A stretch of DNA of 33,134 nt. It comes from Alcanivoracaceae bacterium (lineage in GTDB: Bacteria; Pseudomonadota; Gammaproteobacteria; Pseudomonadales; Alcanivoracaceae). Location: the NCBI GenBank assembly GCA_002706085.1, contig PAJO01000061.1, forward strand, positions 1 to 33,134, in the 5' to 3' direction. The notes beneath the pieces were generated by a model. The model was not told the origin of the DNA, ran no database searches, and saw only the letters and a list, made by a program, of their open reading frames with translations. The position numbers and the translations under genes were made by a program. Positions 1 through 8,056 of the stretch are shown here, piece by piece (within the stretch, counting starts at the first letter, position 1; the number at the start of each line of letters is the position of its first letter).

Positions 1-584
1 ACAATCCCGGCCAACGGCGCATTAAAGGCCGCAGAGACCCCGGCAGCGCCCCCCGCCACAATCAGCGAGTTGTCCACGTACTTCTGGTGCAAGCGCCCCA
101 CCTGGCCCACCGAGTACATCATTGCCGCCCCCATATGCACACTGGGGCCTTCGCGACCAATGCTGGCGCCACACAACAACCCCAGGCAGGTCAGGACGAA
201 CTTGCCGAAAATCACCCGCAGGGACAAAAACGTGGGGCGCAACCAGTGATAACGCTGCTTGAGCACCACCAGCACTTGGGGAATACCACTGCCTTGGGAC
301 TCGGTACCGAGCTGGCGCATCAACCAGACGATCATCAGCATACCCAACGGCGTCACCAGGATAGGCAGCAGCGGAGACCGCTCATGAAGCTGTACAAAGG
401 TATGGGACGCCAGCTCAGCCACCCAGGCAAACGCCACCACCAGCAACCCAACCAGCACCGCGCCGGTCCAGAACACCATGCGCAGCTTCCAGTCCTGCCA
501 GGAACCCAGCTGCCGCCGACTCAAGCGCCGCGTGCGAAACAGGTAGTAACGCATCAGACGACGTTGACGGGAGCGCTTGTTCAC
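1..584 (-). CDS. ClC-family chloride channel/transporter, N-terminal part (cut by window edge)
   Basis: Integral inner-membrane ClC protein moving chloride, often in exchange for protons. Only the first 194 codons are inside the window. I take GTG at 584 as start because AGGAG lies just upstream (complement of 588-593) and the protein then opens with a basic stretch followed by a membrane helix (FWTGAVLVGLLVVAFAWVAE). The three ClC signature segments are visible in order: GSGIPQV (residues about 108-114), GREGPSVHMGAAM (about 150-162) and, at the cut end, AAFNAPLAG. These form the anion selectivity filter. It is divergent from hemJ with 93 bp between the start codons. The C-terminus, including any CBS domains, cannot be assessed. 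Channel versus antiporter cannot be decided from this part. Confidence 0.9.
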   Translation of the reverse strand, partial: MNKRSRQRRLMRYYLFRTRRLSRRQLGSWQDWKLRMVFWTGAVLVGLLVVAFAWVAELASHTFVQLHERSPLLPILVTPLGMLMIVWLMRQLGTESQGSGIPQVLVVLKQRYHWLRPTFLSLRVIFGKFVLTCLGLLCGASIGREGPSVHMGAAMMYSVGQVGRLHQKYVDNSLIVAGGAAGVSAAFNAPLAGI

Positions 585-677
585 AGGACTCCTTTCGGAT
601 TCGGTAACGACAAAGGGAAGGCTGTATAGTGTACGCCCAGCCAAGCGACACTCCAATGCCACCCACACAGGAAGCCC

Positions 678-1124
678 ATGATGCAGTTCGCGCTAGACCA
701 CTTTCTCTGGATTAAAGCCATCCATTTGATCGCCGTGATTTGCTGGTTTGCCGGCATCTTCTACCTGCCGCGGCTGTTCGTGTATCACGCCATGGCCGAA
801 GACCAGACCAGCAAGGACCGTTTCAAGATCATGGAACGCAAGCTGTATCGCGGCATCATGAATCCCAGCATGATCATCACTATCGTGTTGGGACTATGGA
901 TGTTCATGGCCAACATGGAAGCTTACAAAGGCAGCGGCTGGATGCACGCCAAGCTGACGCTGGTGTTTCTGCTGGTGGGTTACCACCACATGTGTCTGGC
1001 GTACATGAAGAAGTTTGCCGCCGACACCAACACCAAGAGCGACAAATTCTTCCGTATCTTCAATGAAGTCCCTGTTTTCCTGCTGGTCGCCATTGTTATT
1101 CTGGTGATCGTCAGACCCTTCTGA
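678..1124 (+). CDS. hemJ: HemJ-type protoporphyrinogen IX oxidase
   Basis: Small inner-membrane protein of 148 residues belonging to the HemJ (UPF0093) family, which oxidises protoporphyrinogen IX to protoporphyrin IX late in heme synthesis. Seen directly: several hydrophobic helices, an early His-containing segment (IKAIHLIAVICWFAGIFYLP), the family's YHAM and FKIMERKLYRGIMNPSM stretches, and a second His-rich segment (GYHHMCLAYMKKF). The conserved histidines are thought to bind heme. ATG 678 is followed at once by another ATG at 681; AGGAAG at 669-674 fits 681 slightly better, so the true protein may lack one Met. A terminator overlaps the stop codon, so the gene is probably its own unit, although hemL lies in the next operon. 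Confidence 0.9.
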   Translation: MMQFALDHFLWIKAIHLIAVICWFAGIFYLPRLFVYHAMAEDQTSKDRFKIMERKLYRGIMNPSMIITIVLGLWMFMANMEAYKGSGWMHAKLTLVFLLVGYHHMCLAYMKKFAADTNTKSDKFFRIFNEVPVFLLVAIVILVIVRPF

Positions 1125-1136
1125 CGATCGTTTTCC
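1106..1136 (+). terminator. Intrinsic terminator overlapping the hemJ stop codon
   Basis: A perfect 9-bp stem (GATCGTCAG at 1106-1114 with CTGACGATC at 1121-1129), a 6-nt loop, then GTTTTCCTT. The hemJ TGA (1122-1124) lies in the descending arm. It separates hemJ from thiD only 21 bp before the thiD start. The T-run is short, so termination may be partial. Confidence 0.7.
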
Positions 1137-1156
1137 TTCGCTCAGGTTCGCCGTTT

Positions 1157-1915
1157 ATGAAACCGAATATTCTTGTCATTGCCGGCCATGATCCCTCCGG
1201 GGGAGCCGGCATTCATGCCGACATCGAAGCGATTCGCGCTCTCGGCGGCTTTGCCTCCACGTTGATCACCGGGCTTACCGTCCAGAACAGCCAGAACGTG
1301 AAAGGCTTTCAACTCACCGATATCGACCTGCTGCAGCAGCAGGCCGACACCTTGCTGGAAGACTACGCCTATCAGGCCGTCAAAATTGGCATGACCGGGT
1401 CAGTGGCCATCATCGATTTTATTGCCCGCCTGCTTGAGCAGTTACCCGGTATCCCGGTGATACTCGATCCCGTTCTGGCCGCCGAGGCCGGCGGCAGTCT
1501 CACCCGGGAATCCCTGGCCGATGCCATGCTTGACCGCCTGGCGCCTCACTGCGAAGTGATGACGCCCAACCTACCAGAAGCCCAGCTGCTCACCGGCAAG
1601 GACAGCGTTGCCGACTGCGGCGAAACCCTGGTGCAACGCACCGGCCGCGCCGCCCTGATCACTGGCACCCACGACACCACCGAGCAGGTCACCAACCACC
1701 TGTTCACTGACAGCGGCGAGCAGGCCTGGCAATGGGAGCGTCTGCCACACAGCTACCATGGCTCCGGCTGCACCCTGGCATCCGCCATCGCCTGCCTGCG
1801 AGGGCACGGAGAGTCCCTGGCCAACGCCGTCGCCGATGGCCAGGCCCATGTGGACCGTTTTCTGCGCGGCGCCTTCCAGCCCGGCAACGGACAGCACGTC
1901 CCCGACCGCCGCTGA
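1157..1915 (+). CDS. thiD: Hydroxymethylpyrimidine/phosphomethylpyrimidine kinase
   Basis: ThiD phosphorylates HMP and then HMP-phosphate to HMP-PP, the pyrimidine half of thiamine. The 252-residue protein opens with the family motif AGHDPSGGAGIHADI (residues 9-23), has the LTVQNSQNV substrate-binding segment (about 41-49), MTPNLPEAQLLTG (about 135-147), and the C-terminal HGSGCTLASAIA segment that forms the anion hole and carries the active-site Cys. Length is usual for the family. Its TGA overlaps the thiE ATG by one base (TGATG), so the two are translationally coupled. I see no TPP riboswitch upstream; the gap from hemJ is only 32 bp and no strong Shine-Dalgarno is visible. Confidence 0.93.
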   Translation: MKPNILVIAGHDPSGGAGIHADIEAIRALGGFASTLITGLTVQNSQNVKGFQLTDIDLLQQQADTLLEDYAYQAVKIGMTGSVAIIDFIARLLEQLPGIPVILDPVLAAEAGGSLTRESLADAMLDRLAPHCEVMTPNLPEAQLLTGKDSVADCGETLVQRTGRAALITGTHDTTEQVTNHLFTDSGEQAWQWERLPHSYHGSGCTLASAIACLRGHGESLANAVADGQAHVDRFLRGAFQPGNGQHVPDRR

Positions 1916-2544
1916 TGACTTCACGCATTCAAGGCCTGTACGCCATCACCGACCCGGCGCTGACCCCGGACGCACTGCTGCTGCCCGCCGCAGAGGCGGC
2001 CTTGCATGGCGGCGCCCGCTTATTGCAATATCGCGACAAGACAGCCAGTGCCGACCAGCGACGCCGCCGGGCCAGCCAGTTACGGGCGCTGTGCCACCAG
2101 TATGACGCCGGCTTTATCGTTAACGATGATCCCGCACTGGCCGCCGACGTGCAGGCAGACGGGGTGCACATTGGGCAGAGCGATGCGGATATTGCGCTGG
2201 CCCGTCAGCTGCTGGGGCCCGACCGCATTATCGGCGTCACCTGCCACAGCGATCTGGCGCTGGCCCGGAAAGCCATCGCCGCAGGCGCCGATTATGTAGC
2301 CCTTGGCCGCTTCTTTGCCTCACGAACCAAACCCCTGGCGCCGCCGGCCGAGGTGTCCACCCTGCAATCTGCCTGTCAGGCATTTCATGTACCTGTGGTA
2401 GCCATCGGTGGAGTGAATGCGGATAATGCGCCGCAGCTGATTGAGGCTGGCGCCGCTGCCGTCGCCGTCATTCATGCCCTGTTCGGCCATTCCGATCCGG
2501 CCGAAATCGAAGCTGCCGCCCGTCAACTCAGCGCCCTTTTCTGA
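1915..2544 (+). CDS. thiE: Thiamine-phosphate synthase
   Basis: ThiE joins HMP-PP to thiazole phosphate to give thiamine monophosphate. 209 residues starting at the ATG that shares a base with the thiD stop. A longer in-frame reading from 1732 would only run through thiD and is not used. TIM-barrel motifs are in order: GLYAITDP (about 6-13), LLQYRDK (phosphate and pyrimidine site, about 35-41), [43 protein letters not shown] (the loop that closes on the product) and [11 protein letters not shown]. Together with thiD upstream and hemL 32 bp downstream this makes the thiDE-hemL block also seen in pseudomonads. Confidence 0.93.
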   Translation: MTSRIQGLYAITDPALTPDALLLPAAEAALHGGARLLQYRDKTASADQRRRRASQLRALCHQYDAGFIVNDDPALAADVQADGVHIGQSDADIALARQLLGPDRIIGVTCHSDLALARKAIAAGADYVALGRFFASRTKPLAPPAEVSTLQSACQAFHVPVVAIGGVNADNAPQLIEAGAAAVAVIHALFGHSDPAEIEAAARQLSALF

Positions 2545-2576
2545 TCCGTTCAGATCCCAGATTCAGGAGAACAACC

Positions 2577-3863
2577 ATGAGCCGCAAGCAATCCGAAAAG
2601 CTTTTCCGTCAGGCCCAAAAACACATTCCCGGTGGCGTCAATTCCCCGGTGCGGGCCTTCAAAGGCGTCGGCGGCACCCCGGTGTTCTTCCACGAGGCCC
2701 AAGGGCCTTACCTGTACGACGAAGACGACAATCGCTACATCGATTATGTGGGCTCCTGGGGTCCCATGATTCTCGGCCATAACCACCCACAAGTGATTGA
2801 GGCCGTGAATCAGGCGGTCAGCCACGGCCTGAGCTTCGGCGCCCCCACCGCCGCCGAAATCGCCATGGCCAACAAGGTCTGCGAGCTGGTGCCGTCCATG
2901 GATATGGTCCGCATGGTCAACTCCGGCACCGAAGCCACCATGAGCGCCATTCGCCTGGCCCGTGGCTACACCGGCCGCGACAAGATCATCAAGTTCGAAG
3001 GCTGCTACCACGGCCATGTGGACAGCCTGCTGGTGAAGGCCGGCTCTGGCGCCCTGACCCTGGGAAACCCCAGCTCCCCAGGCATCCCGGCATCGGTCAC
3101 GGCGGACACCCTGACCCTGAACTACAACGACGCCGCCGCCGTGGAAAATGCGTTCAACGACTATGGCGATCAGATTGCGGCCGTGATCGTGGAACCGGTA
3201 GCAGGCAACATGAACTGCGTACCGCCCACACCCGCTTTCCTGCAGGCCTTGCGCAAGCACTGTGATGACCACGGCAGCGTACTGATCTTCGACGAAGTCA
3301 TGACCGGTTTCCGGGTTGCCCTGGGCGGTGCCCAGGCCCTGTACGGGATCACTCCGGACATGACCACCCTAGGCAAGATCATCGGTGGCGGCATGCCGGT
3401 GGGGGCCTTTGGCGGCAAGAAAGACATCATGGAGCACCTGGCCCCGCTGGGCCCGGTCTATCAGGCAGGCACCCTGTCCGGCAACCCCGTGGCCATGGCG
3501 GCCGGCCTGGCCACCCTGAACCTGATCAGCGAACCCGGTTTCCACGAGGCTCTCACCGAAAAAACCACCCGCCTGCTGGCGGGACTCACGGAAGCGGCCC
3601 ACGCCGAAGGCGTCGCATTCACCACTGCCCAGGCAGGCGCCATGTTCGGGCTGTTCTTTACCGACCAGAGCCGGGTGAGCAGCTTTGCCGAAGTCATGGC
3701 CTGCGACAGCGAGCGCTTCAACCGCTTCTTCCACGCCATGCTGGATCAAGGCATCTACCTTGCCCCCAGCGCTTTTGAAGCCGGCTTCGTATCCGCCGCC
3801 CACAGCGACGAAGACATCGACGCCACCCTCACCGCCGCGCGCAAGGCCTTCGGCAAGCTCTAA
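2577..3863 (+). CDS. hemL: Glutamate-1-semialdehyde 2,1-aminomutase
   Basis: PLP enzyme converting glutamate-1-semialdehyde to 5-aminolevulinate, the committed heme precursor in the C5 pathway. 428 residues, normal length. ATG 2577 has a good AGGAG at 2565-2569. Visible motifs: [13 protein letters not shown] near the N-terminus, [15 protein letters not shown] (phosphate binding, about 115-129), [20 protein letters not shown] with the cofactor-binding Asp, and [18 protein letters not shown] in which Lys267 should form the Schiff base with PLP. The GAMFGLFF segment near the C-terminus is also typical. It is probably read from the thiD promoter or its own, as the thiE-hemL gap is short. Confidence 0.95.
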   Translation: MSRKQSEKLFRQAQKHIPGGVNSPVRAFKGVGGTPVFFHEAQGPYLYDEDDNRYIDYVGSWGPMILGHNHPQVIEAVNQAVSHGLSFGAPTAAEIAMANKVCELVPSMDMVRMVNSGTEATMSAIRLARGYTGRDKIIKFEGCYHGHVDSLLVKAGSGALTLGNPSSPGIPASVTADTLTLNYNDAAAVENAFNDYGDQIAAVIVEPVAGNMNCVPPTPAFLQALRKHCDDHGSVLIFDEVMTGFRVALGGAQALYGITPDMTTLGKIIGGGMPVGAFGGKKDIMEHLAPLGPVYQAGTLSGNPVAMAAGLATLNLISEPGFHEALTEKTTRLLAGLTEAAHAEGVAFTTAQAGAMFGLFFTDQSRVSSFAEVMACDSERFNRFFHAMLDQGIYLAPSAFEAGFVSAAHSDEDIDATLTAARKAFGKL

Positions 3864-3875
3864 CCAAACCTATCC

Positions 3876-4031
3876 GTAGGAGCGTCGCTGGCGGCGCGAT
3901 GAAAGCAGTTGCGAGTACCGAGTTACGAGAAGCGAAAACCTCCAATCAATGCGGGTTTCCGCTTTTGAATTCCGAAACTCGGTACTCGTGACTCGAAACT
4001 CGGGGGATCGCGCCACCAGCGACGCTCCTGC
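3876..4031. repeat. Nested element: REP-like inverted pair enclosing an inverted heptamer pair
   Basis: Fills the gap between the convergent hemL and ybaK. The outer arms are 25 bp: GTAGGAGCGTCGCTGGCGGC continuing to 3900, and its near-complement at 4007-4031 (ending GACGCTCCTGC). Inside are four degenerate 7-bp units of the form NCGAGTN (3911-3938) and four complementary CTCGNNN units (3978-4005), around a unique 39-bp core. The same REP arm occurs at 7738. The outer palindrome could act as a two-way transcription stop or RNA stabiliser, which is inference. Confidence 0.85.
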
Positions 4032-4046
4032 AAAGGGAGAGGCTGC

Positions 4047-4514
4047 TCAGTCGCGGACCAGGGCGGCCAGTTTGCCGCCGGTGAGGGTGAGCAGATCCTG
4101 AGGCGCCATGGCGATTTCCAGACCGCGGCGCCCCGCGCTCATATAGATGTCCTGCTGCGATTGTGCGCTGCTATCCAGAAACAGCGGCAACCGTTTTTTC
4201 TGTCCCAGCGGGCTGATCCCGCCAAGCACATAGCCCGTCAGGCGCTGCGCCTTGTCCGGCGGACACATCACCGCTTTTTTGCCTCCCTGCGCCCGGGCCA
4301 GACACTTCAGGTCGAGCTGATGGGCCACCGGCACCATGGCTACCACCGGCACCTCATCGACCAGGGCCACCAGCGTCTTGAAGACCTGTGCCGGCGGCAG
4401 CCCAAGTCGCTCGGCGGCCTCCAGCCCGTAGCTTTCCGCCTTGGTGTCGTGTTCGTAACTGTGCAACTGGAAAGCGACCTTGGCCTTTTTTGCTGCCTGC
4501 ACTGCGGGCGTCAT
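4047..4514 (-). CDS. ybaK: Cys-tRNA(Pro)/Cys-tRNA(Cys) deacylase, YbaK/EbsC family
   Basis: A free-standing editing enzyme that hydrolyses Cys mischarged onto tRNA-Pro. 155 residues, the usual length. The conserved active-site lysine is Lys46 in QVFKTLVAL. The family's VPVAHQLDLKCLA, AQRLTGYVLGGISPLGQKKRLP and GRRGLEIAMAPQDL segments are present; the GGISP turn and the RRGLEI strand are diagnostic. The start codon overlaps the stop of the upstream lipoprotein gene by ATGA, so the two are co-transcribed and coupled, although no functional link is obvious. It faces hemL across a REP/heptamer element. Confidence 0.92.
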   Translation of the reverse strand: MTPAVQAAKKAKVAFQLHSYEHDTKAESYGLEAAERLGLPPAQVFKTLVALVDEVPVVAMVPVAHQLDLKCLARAQGGKKAVMCPPDKAQRLTGYVLGGISPLGQKKRLPLFLDSSAQSQQDIYMSAGRRGLEIAMAPQDLLTLTGGKLAALVRD

Positions 4515-4969
4515 ACCGGTCGCGCCACCGGATTGCGTAACGCGGCGGCCCGGCTGCGTGCGTCGCGGGCACCGTCACGGTCCCCTTGTCGGTCACGAGC
4601 CGTCGCCACCATCTCCCACAGGCTCGCCTGATAATCATCATGGTCCGGTGCCAACCGCAGCGCCTTGAGCGCAAACCCCTCCGCGCCCCGGGCATCGCCC
4701 TCGGACAACCGCAGATCCGCCAACTCCCGGTACAACCAGGAGGAATCCGGGGCAATATTCAGGGCCCGCTCCAGATAGCGCTCTGCCGCCGCCCCCTGGC
4801 CTTGCTGCCGGGCACTTTCCGCCCGCTGCAGCAACGCCATTGCGGGCGAACCTTCCAGCTCGACACTGGCCGTCATGGGTTCAACCGGCGCTTCGGGAGG
4901 CCGCACGGCACAGCCTGACATCACTAACGCAACGACCAGTATCCGAATCCACCCTTGCCTGTTTTGCAT
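4511..4969 (-). CDS. TPR-containing lipoprotein of unknown function
   Basis: A 152-residue exported protein. I start at the ATG at 4969 because an AAAGGAA ribosome site precedes it and a lipoprotein signal then begins at once (ILVVALVMSGC, with the lipid-attachment Cys about residue 20). A longer frame reaching 5089 lacks a signal and is rejected. After a Pro-rich linker the protein has two to three tetratricopeptide-like helix pairs (ALLQRAESARQQGQGAAAERYLERAL, LYRELADLRLSEGDARGAEGFALKAL). TPR folds mediate protein contacts, so an envelope-assembly or scaffold role is plausible but unproven. It overlaps ybaK by 4 bp and lies downstream of mrcB on the same strand with about 200 bp between. 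Confidence 0.8.
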   Translation of the reverse strand: MQNRQGWIRILVVALVMSGCAVRPPEAPVEPMTASVELEGSPAMALLQRAESARQQGQGAAAERYLERALNIAPDSSWLYRELADLRLSEGDARGAEGFALKALRLAPDHDDYQASLWEMVATARDRQGDRDGARDARSRAAALRNPVARPV

Positions 4970-5170
4970 ACTTGTTCCTTTGTGTGTTCTTCGGGCCTGG
5001 CAGCCTTGGAGCCTGTTAGCACTACTGGTATAGCTCCTGCTGAATGCATTTTTCATCCAGTCGTGCCAGCTGGTGTGCAGTGTAGTCATTCTACATAAAC
5101 AGCGGATGGCGCTGCTGGGCGGAACAACGGATCAGCCCTCCAGGTTGAGCCCTGACACCGCTAACAGGCC

Positions 5171-7525
5171 CTAATCAAACAATCCCTTGAACCATTTCTT
5201 GATGCCCTTGCCGGACTGTTTCACGCTGCCGCAGCCATCCGTGTCTTCAGGAATGGACGCTTCCATCATCGGGAAGCGACGGGCGTCGCCACAACCTTCG
5301 GCACTGACACGCTGACCGTCCGGGTTCATCCATACCCACTCTACGCCGTTAGGTGGGGTCTGCGACAGGCTGCGCTGGGGCAGCTTGCCCATCAACCTCG
5401 CCCACACTGGCAAAGCGCCGCTGGATCCAGTGATACCCGCCCCGGCATTGTCATCACGACCCACCCACACGACCGCCAGGTGATTGGCCGAGAACCCGGC
5501 GAACCAGGCATCGCGGAAATCGTCGCTGGTGCCGGTCTTGCCTGCCACCTTCAAATCTTTCGGCAAGTAGGCACGTGCTGAACGGGCGGTGCCCTTTTCG
5601 ACGACCTGTTGCATGGCCCACTGGGTCAGGAAGGCTGGCCCCGCCTCTACCACTTCGTCGGTGCTGACCGGGTAACGGGCCAACGGCTTGCCCTCTTTGT
5701 CCAGCACATCGGTAATGGAGCGCAAACGGGTACTGAACCCGCCAGTGGCCAGCGGCTGGTACATCATGGCCACTTCAAACGGGGTCAGCGCCAGGCTGCC
5801 CAGCAGGATACTGGGGTACTGCGGAACCTTGCGGGTCACGCCCAGGGTTTCCATGGTCTTGGCCACCTTGTCGAGCCCCACATCCAGCCCAAGGCGAGCG
5901 GTGGCCTGGTTACGGGACTGGGCCAGCACATCCACCATGGGCATGGCCCCATGGGCCTGCTTGTCGAAGTTCTGGGGTGCCCAGACATCACCGTTTGGCA
6001 GTTTCACCTGAATCGGACCATCTTCGACCAGTGAGGCCAGAGACCACTGCTTCGGCTCCCGTACCGCTGCCAACACCACTGCCGGCTTGGCCAACGACCC
6101 CATGGGGCGCTGAGCATCCAGGGCACGGTTGAAACCCGCTTCCCGGGAATTACGATTGCTGACCAGTGCCAGCACATCCCCCTGGGCCGGCGCCACCACC
6201 ACCACGGCGCCGTTCAGTTTCTGCTTCTCACCCGGGTCGCGATTGTTGAGGTGCTCCTGTAGCGCCCCTTCAGACGCCAGCTGGGCCAGCACATCCAGGG
6301 TGGAATGAATATTGAGCCCCTCGTCACTCAGCACTTCCGGCGGGTAGTCGCGGGCCAGCTGGCGGCGCACCAGATCAATAAACGCCGGAAAGGCATAGAG
6401 AGCCGACGCCCCGCGTGGGACCACTTCCAGCGGGCGGGCGCTGTATTTGTCGAAGTCGGCTTTGGACAAAGCGCCTTCTTCCATGGCCACGCGTAACACG
6501 GTATTGCGGCGCTCCATCGCCCGCTCCGGACGGCGCCGGGGGTCATACCAGCTGGGCCCTTTGAGCAGCGCCACCAGAGTGGCCAACTGATGCGGCTCCA
6601 ACTCTTCGAGGGGGCGCCCGAACAGGAACTGTGCGCCCAGCCCCATGCCATGAATGGCGCGTGCGCCGTCCTGGCCGAGATAGACCTCATTGAGATAGGC
6701 CTCGAGAATTTCCTGCTTGCTGTAGTGCAGCTCCAGCAGGATGGCCATGGGCATTTCCAACAGTTTGCGCGACAGGGTTCGCTCGGAAGTCAGCCAGAAA
6801 TTCTTGACCAGCTGCTGGGTAAGCGTACTGCCCCCCTGCACCAGCCCCCCTGCTTTGACGTTGGCTACCATGGCTCGTGCCAGCCCGCGCAGGGAAATAC
6901 CATGATGCTCGTAGAAACTCTGATCTTCGGTGGCCACCAGCATATCCACCAGCAACGGGGGCACCTTTTCCAGCGGCACCAGCACCCTGTCCTCCGCATG
7001 CTGCGGATGGATGCTGCCGATCTGAAGCGGCTCCAGTCGCGCCAGACCGTCACCACCGGCGTCCAGATTGCGGATCTGACCGCCCGACAGACTGATTCGG
7101 ATACGCTTGGGCGTTTCCCCGCCGTCACTATCCTTAAATCCACGGGTATGAATCAGCAAACTGCTGCCCTGAACGGCAAAACTGCCCGGCGTCGAGGCTG
7201 CCGCATCGCGACGATAGCGCATCAGGTCCAGCAGCTTGAGCATGTCCTCCCGGGACAATACCCGCCCTTCATACAGCTCCACAGGGCGCGCATAGACCCG
7301 TGCCGGCAACTGCCAGACGTGGGAATCGAAACGCTCACGGACCATCGCATCCAGGTACGCCAGCCCGGCAGCGCCGATCACCAGCAGTACCAAGCTGAGC
7401 TTGGCAACAAAAGCCCAGCTGAACCAACGGCGCCGCGGGGCCGCAGATTTCTTGCGAGATGGAGATTTCTTGCGTTGTGCCTGCCCCCGCGATCGCGCCG
7501 GGGTCTTGTTCGTTTTCTTCGCCAT
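5171..7525 (-). CDS. mrcB: Bifunctional penicillin-binding protein 1B
   Basis: Class A PBP that polymerises lipid II and cross-links peptidoglycan in the periplasm. 784 residues. In order: a very basic cytoplasmic tail (1-33), one membrane helix (about 34-58), a UB2H-type regulatory region (about 70-160, the docking site for LpoB-like activators), the GT51 glycosyltransferase with catalytic Glu200 in TEDQSFYEHHG and GGSTLTQQLVKN, and the transpeptidase with SLAK (nucleophile Ser477, Lys480), SRN (537-539) and KTGT (663-666). All catalytic motifs are intact. The C-terminal tail has two Cys (GCGDARR, DGCGSV). No clear Shine-Dalgarno is seen. A TATACT hexamer about 10 bp upstream of the ATG suggests a very short leader, but I find no matching -35. 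Confidence 0.95.
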   Translation of the reverse strand: MAKKTNKTPARSRGQAQRKKSPSRKKSAAPRRRWFSWAFVAKLSLVLLVIGAAGLAYLDAMVRERFDSHVWQLPARVYARPVELYEGRVLSREDMLKLLDLMRYRRDAAASTPGSFAVQGSSLLIHTRGFKDSDGGETPKRIRISLSGGQIRNLDAGGDGLARLEPLQIGSIHPQHAEDRVLVPLEKVPPLLVDMLVATEDQSFYEHHGISLRGLARAMVANVKAGGLVQGGSTLTQQLVKNFWLTSERTLSRKLLEMPMAILLELHYSKQEILEAYLNEVYLGQDGARAIHGMGLGAQFLFGRPLEELEPHQLATLVALLKGPSWYDPRRRPERAMERRNTVLRVAMEEGALSKADFDKYSARPLEVVPRGASALYAFPAFIDLVRRQLARDYPPEVLSDEGLNIHSTLDVLAQLASEGALQEHLNNRDPGEKQKLNGAVVVVAPAQGDVLALVSNRNSREAGFNRALDAQRPMGSLAKPAVVLAAVREPKQWSLASLVEDGPIQVKLPNGDVWAPQNFDKQAHGAMPMVDVLAQSRNQATARLGLDVGLDKVAKTMETLGVTRKVPQYPSILLGSLALTPFEVAMMYQPLATGGFSTRLRSITDVLDKEGKPLARYPVSTDEVVEAGPAFLTQWAMQQVVEKGTARSARAYLPKDLKVAGKTGTSDDFRDAWFAGFSANHLAVVWVGRDDNAGAGITGSSGALPVWARLMGKLPQRSLSQTPPNGVEWVWMNPDGQRVSAEGCGDARRFPMMEASIPEDTDGCGSVKQSGKGIKKWFKGLFD

Positions 7526-7605
7526 GGGGACGCAGTATAGAGAAAAGTGTGGGTACTTTATGAGTACAAGGTGACGATTATGTTCCGCGGGCGAAAAAGA
7601 GAAGG

Positions 7606-7986
7606 GTCGGACGTCTGAGGTCGGACGTCAGACGCCAAAGTCAAAAGCCAACAGCAAAGGCCGGGGACGGAAGGCGGGCTGGCGTTAATTGGGTTCTTCG
7701 CGGATTTGAGGGAAGCTGCTGCAACCGAGGCCTTCCCGTAGGAGCGTCGCTCGCGGCGCGATTCCAGCGTTTTACGCCATCCTGAGTGAAGCCCTTGCAG
7801 AGATCACTGCGTTAAAAGAATGGGTTTCCTCAGCGGTCTCCGTGACCTCTGTGGTGAACATGTTTTTGATCCTGGTCTGGAATCGCGCCGCGAGCGACGC
7901 TCCTACGGCAAGGCCATGCTCCTAGCCATACACTCAAAACTGCGATGAACCTTTGATTTTGCAGCGTCCGACCTCCGACGTCCGAC
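7606..7986. repeat. Inverted heptamer arrays flanking a REP pair
   Basis: Left arm: GTCGGAC, GTCTGAG, GTCGGAC, GTCAGAC (7606-7633) decaying into GCCAAAG and GTCAAAA. Right arm: GTCCGAC, CTCCGAC, GTCCGAC (7966-7986). The last three right units are the reverse complement of the first three left units with one mismatch in 21. About 330 bp separate the arms and include the REP pair. This is the reverse nesting order of the element at 3876. Confidence 0.8.
7729..7915. repeat. REP-like inverted pair (REPIN-type element)
   Basis: A perfect 29-bp inverted repeat (7738-7766 and 7878-7906, beginning GTAGGAGCGTCGCTCGCGGC) extends outward to near-identity at 7729 and 7915. The arms enclose a 111-bp loop. 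Each arm is itself partly palindromic (GTCGCTCGCGGCGCGA). The same family as at 3876 and 4007. Its sequence resembles the GTAGGAGCG REPs that are abundant in Pseudomonas. Such doublets are normally spread by a RAYT transposase encoded elsewhere; none is in this window. Confidence 0.85.
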
Positions 7987-8056
7987 CGTATAATTTTGCA
8001 AGCCGCGCCCGGCAGCCCATAATAGCTCCCCCTGCATAATCCAGAACGGAGCCTCC

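Larger units (their letters stand above)
7526..8056. other. Repeat-filled divergent intergenic region
   Basis: 531 bp between the divergent starts of mrcB and the PfkB kinase. It holds an outer pair of inverted heptamer arrays and an inner REP pair (listed separately) and otherwise shows no coding frame that I trust. The promoters of both flanking genes must lie in it, presumably in the two ends outside the repeats (7526-7600 and 7987-8056). Confidence 0.7.

Noticed and set aside
585-677. Divergent promoter with TATAGT between the ClC gene and hemJ
   Set aside because: A -10-like hexamer exists at 625-630, but no -35 of acceptable match at 16-18 bp could be found on either strand.
1125-1156. 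TPP riboswitch before thiD
   Set aside because: The gap is only 32 bp and lacks the conserved THI-box.
6590-7540. A 316-codon plus-strand frame opposite mrcB
   Set aside because: Gln/His-rich shadow of the mrcB N-terminal half.
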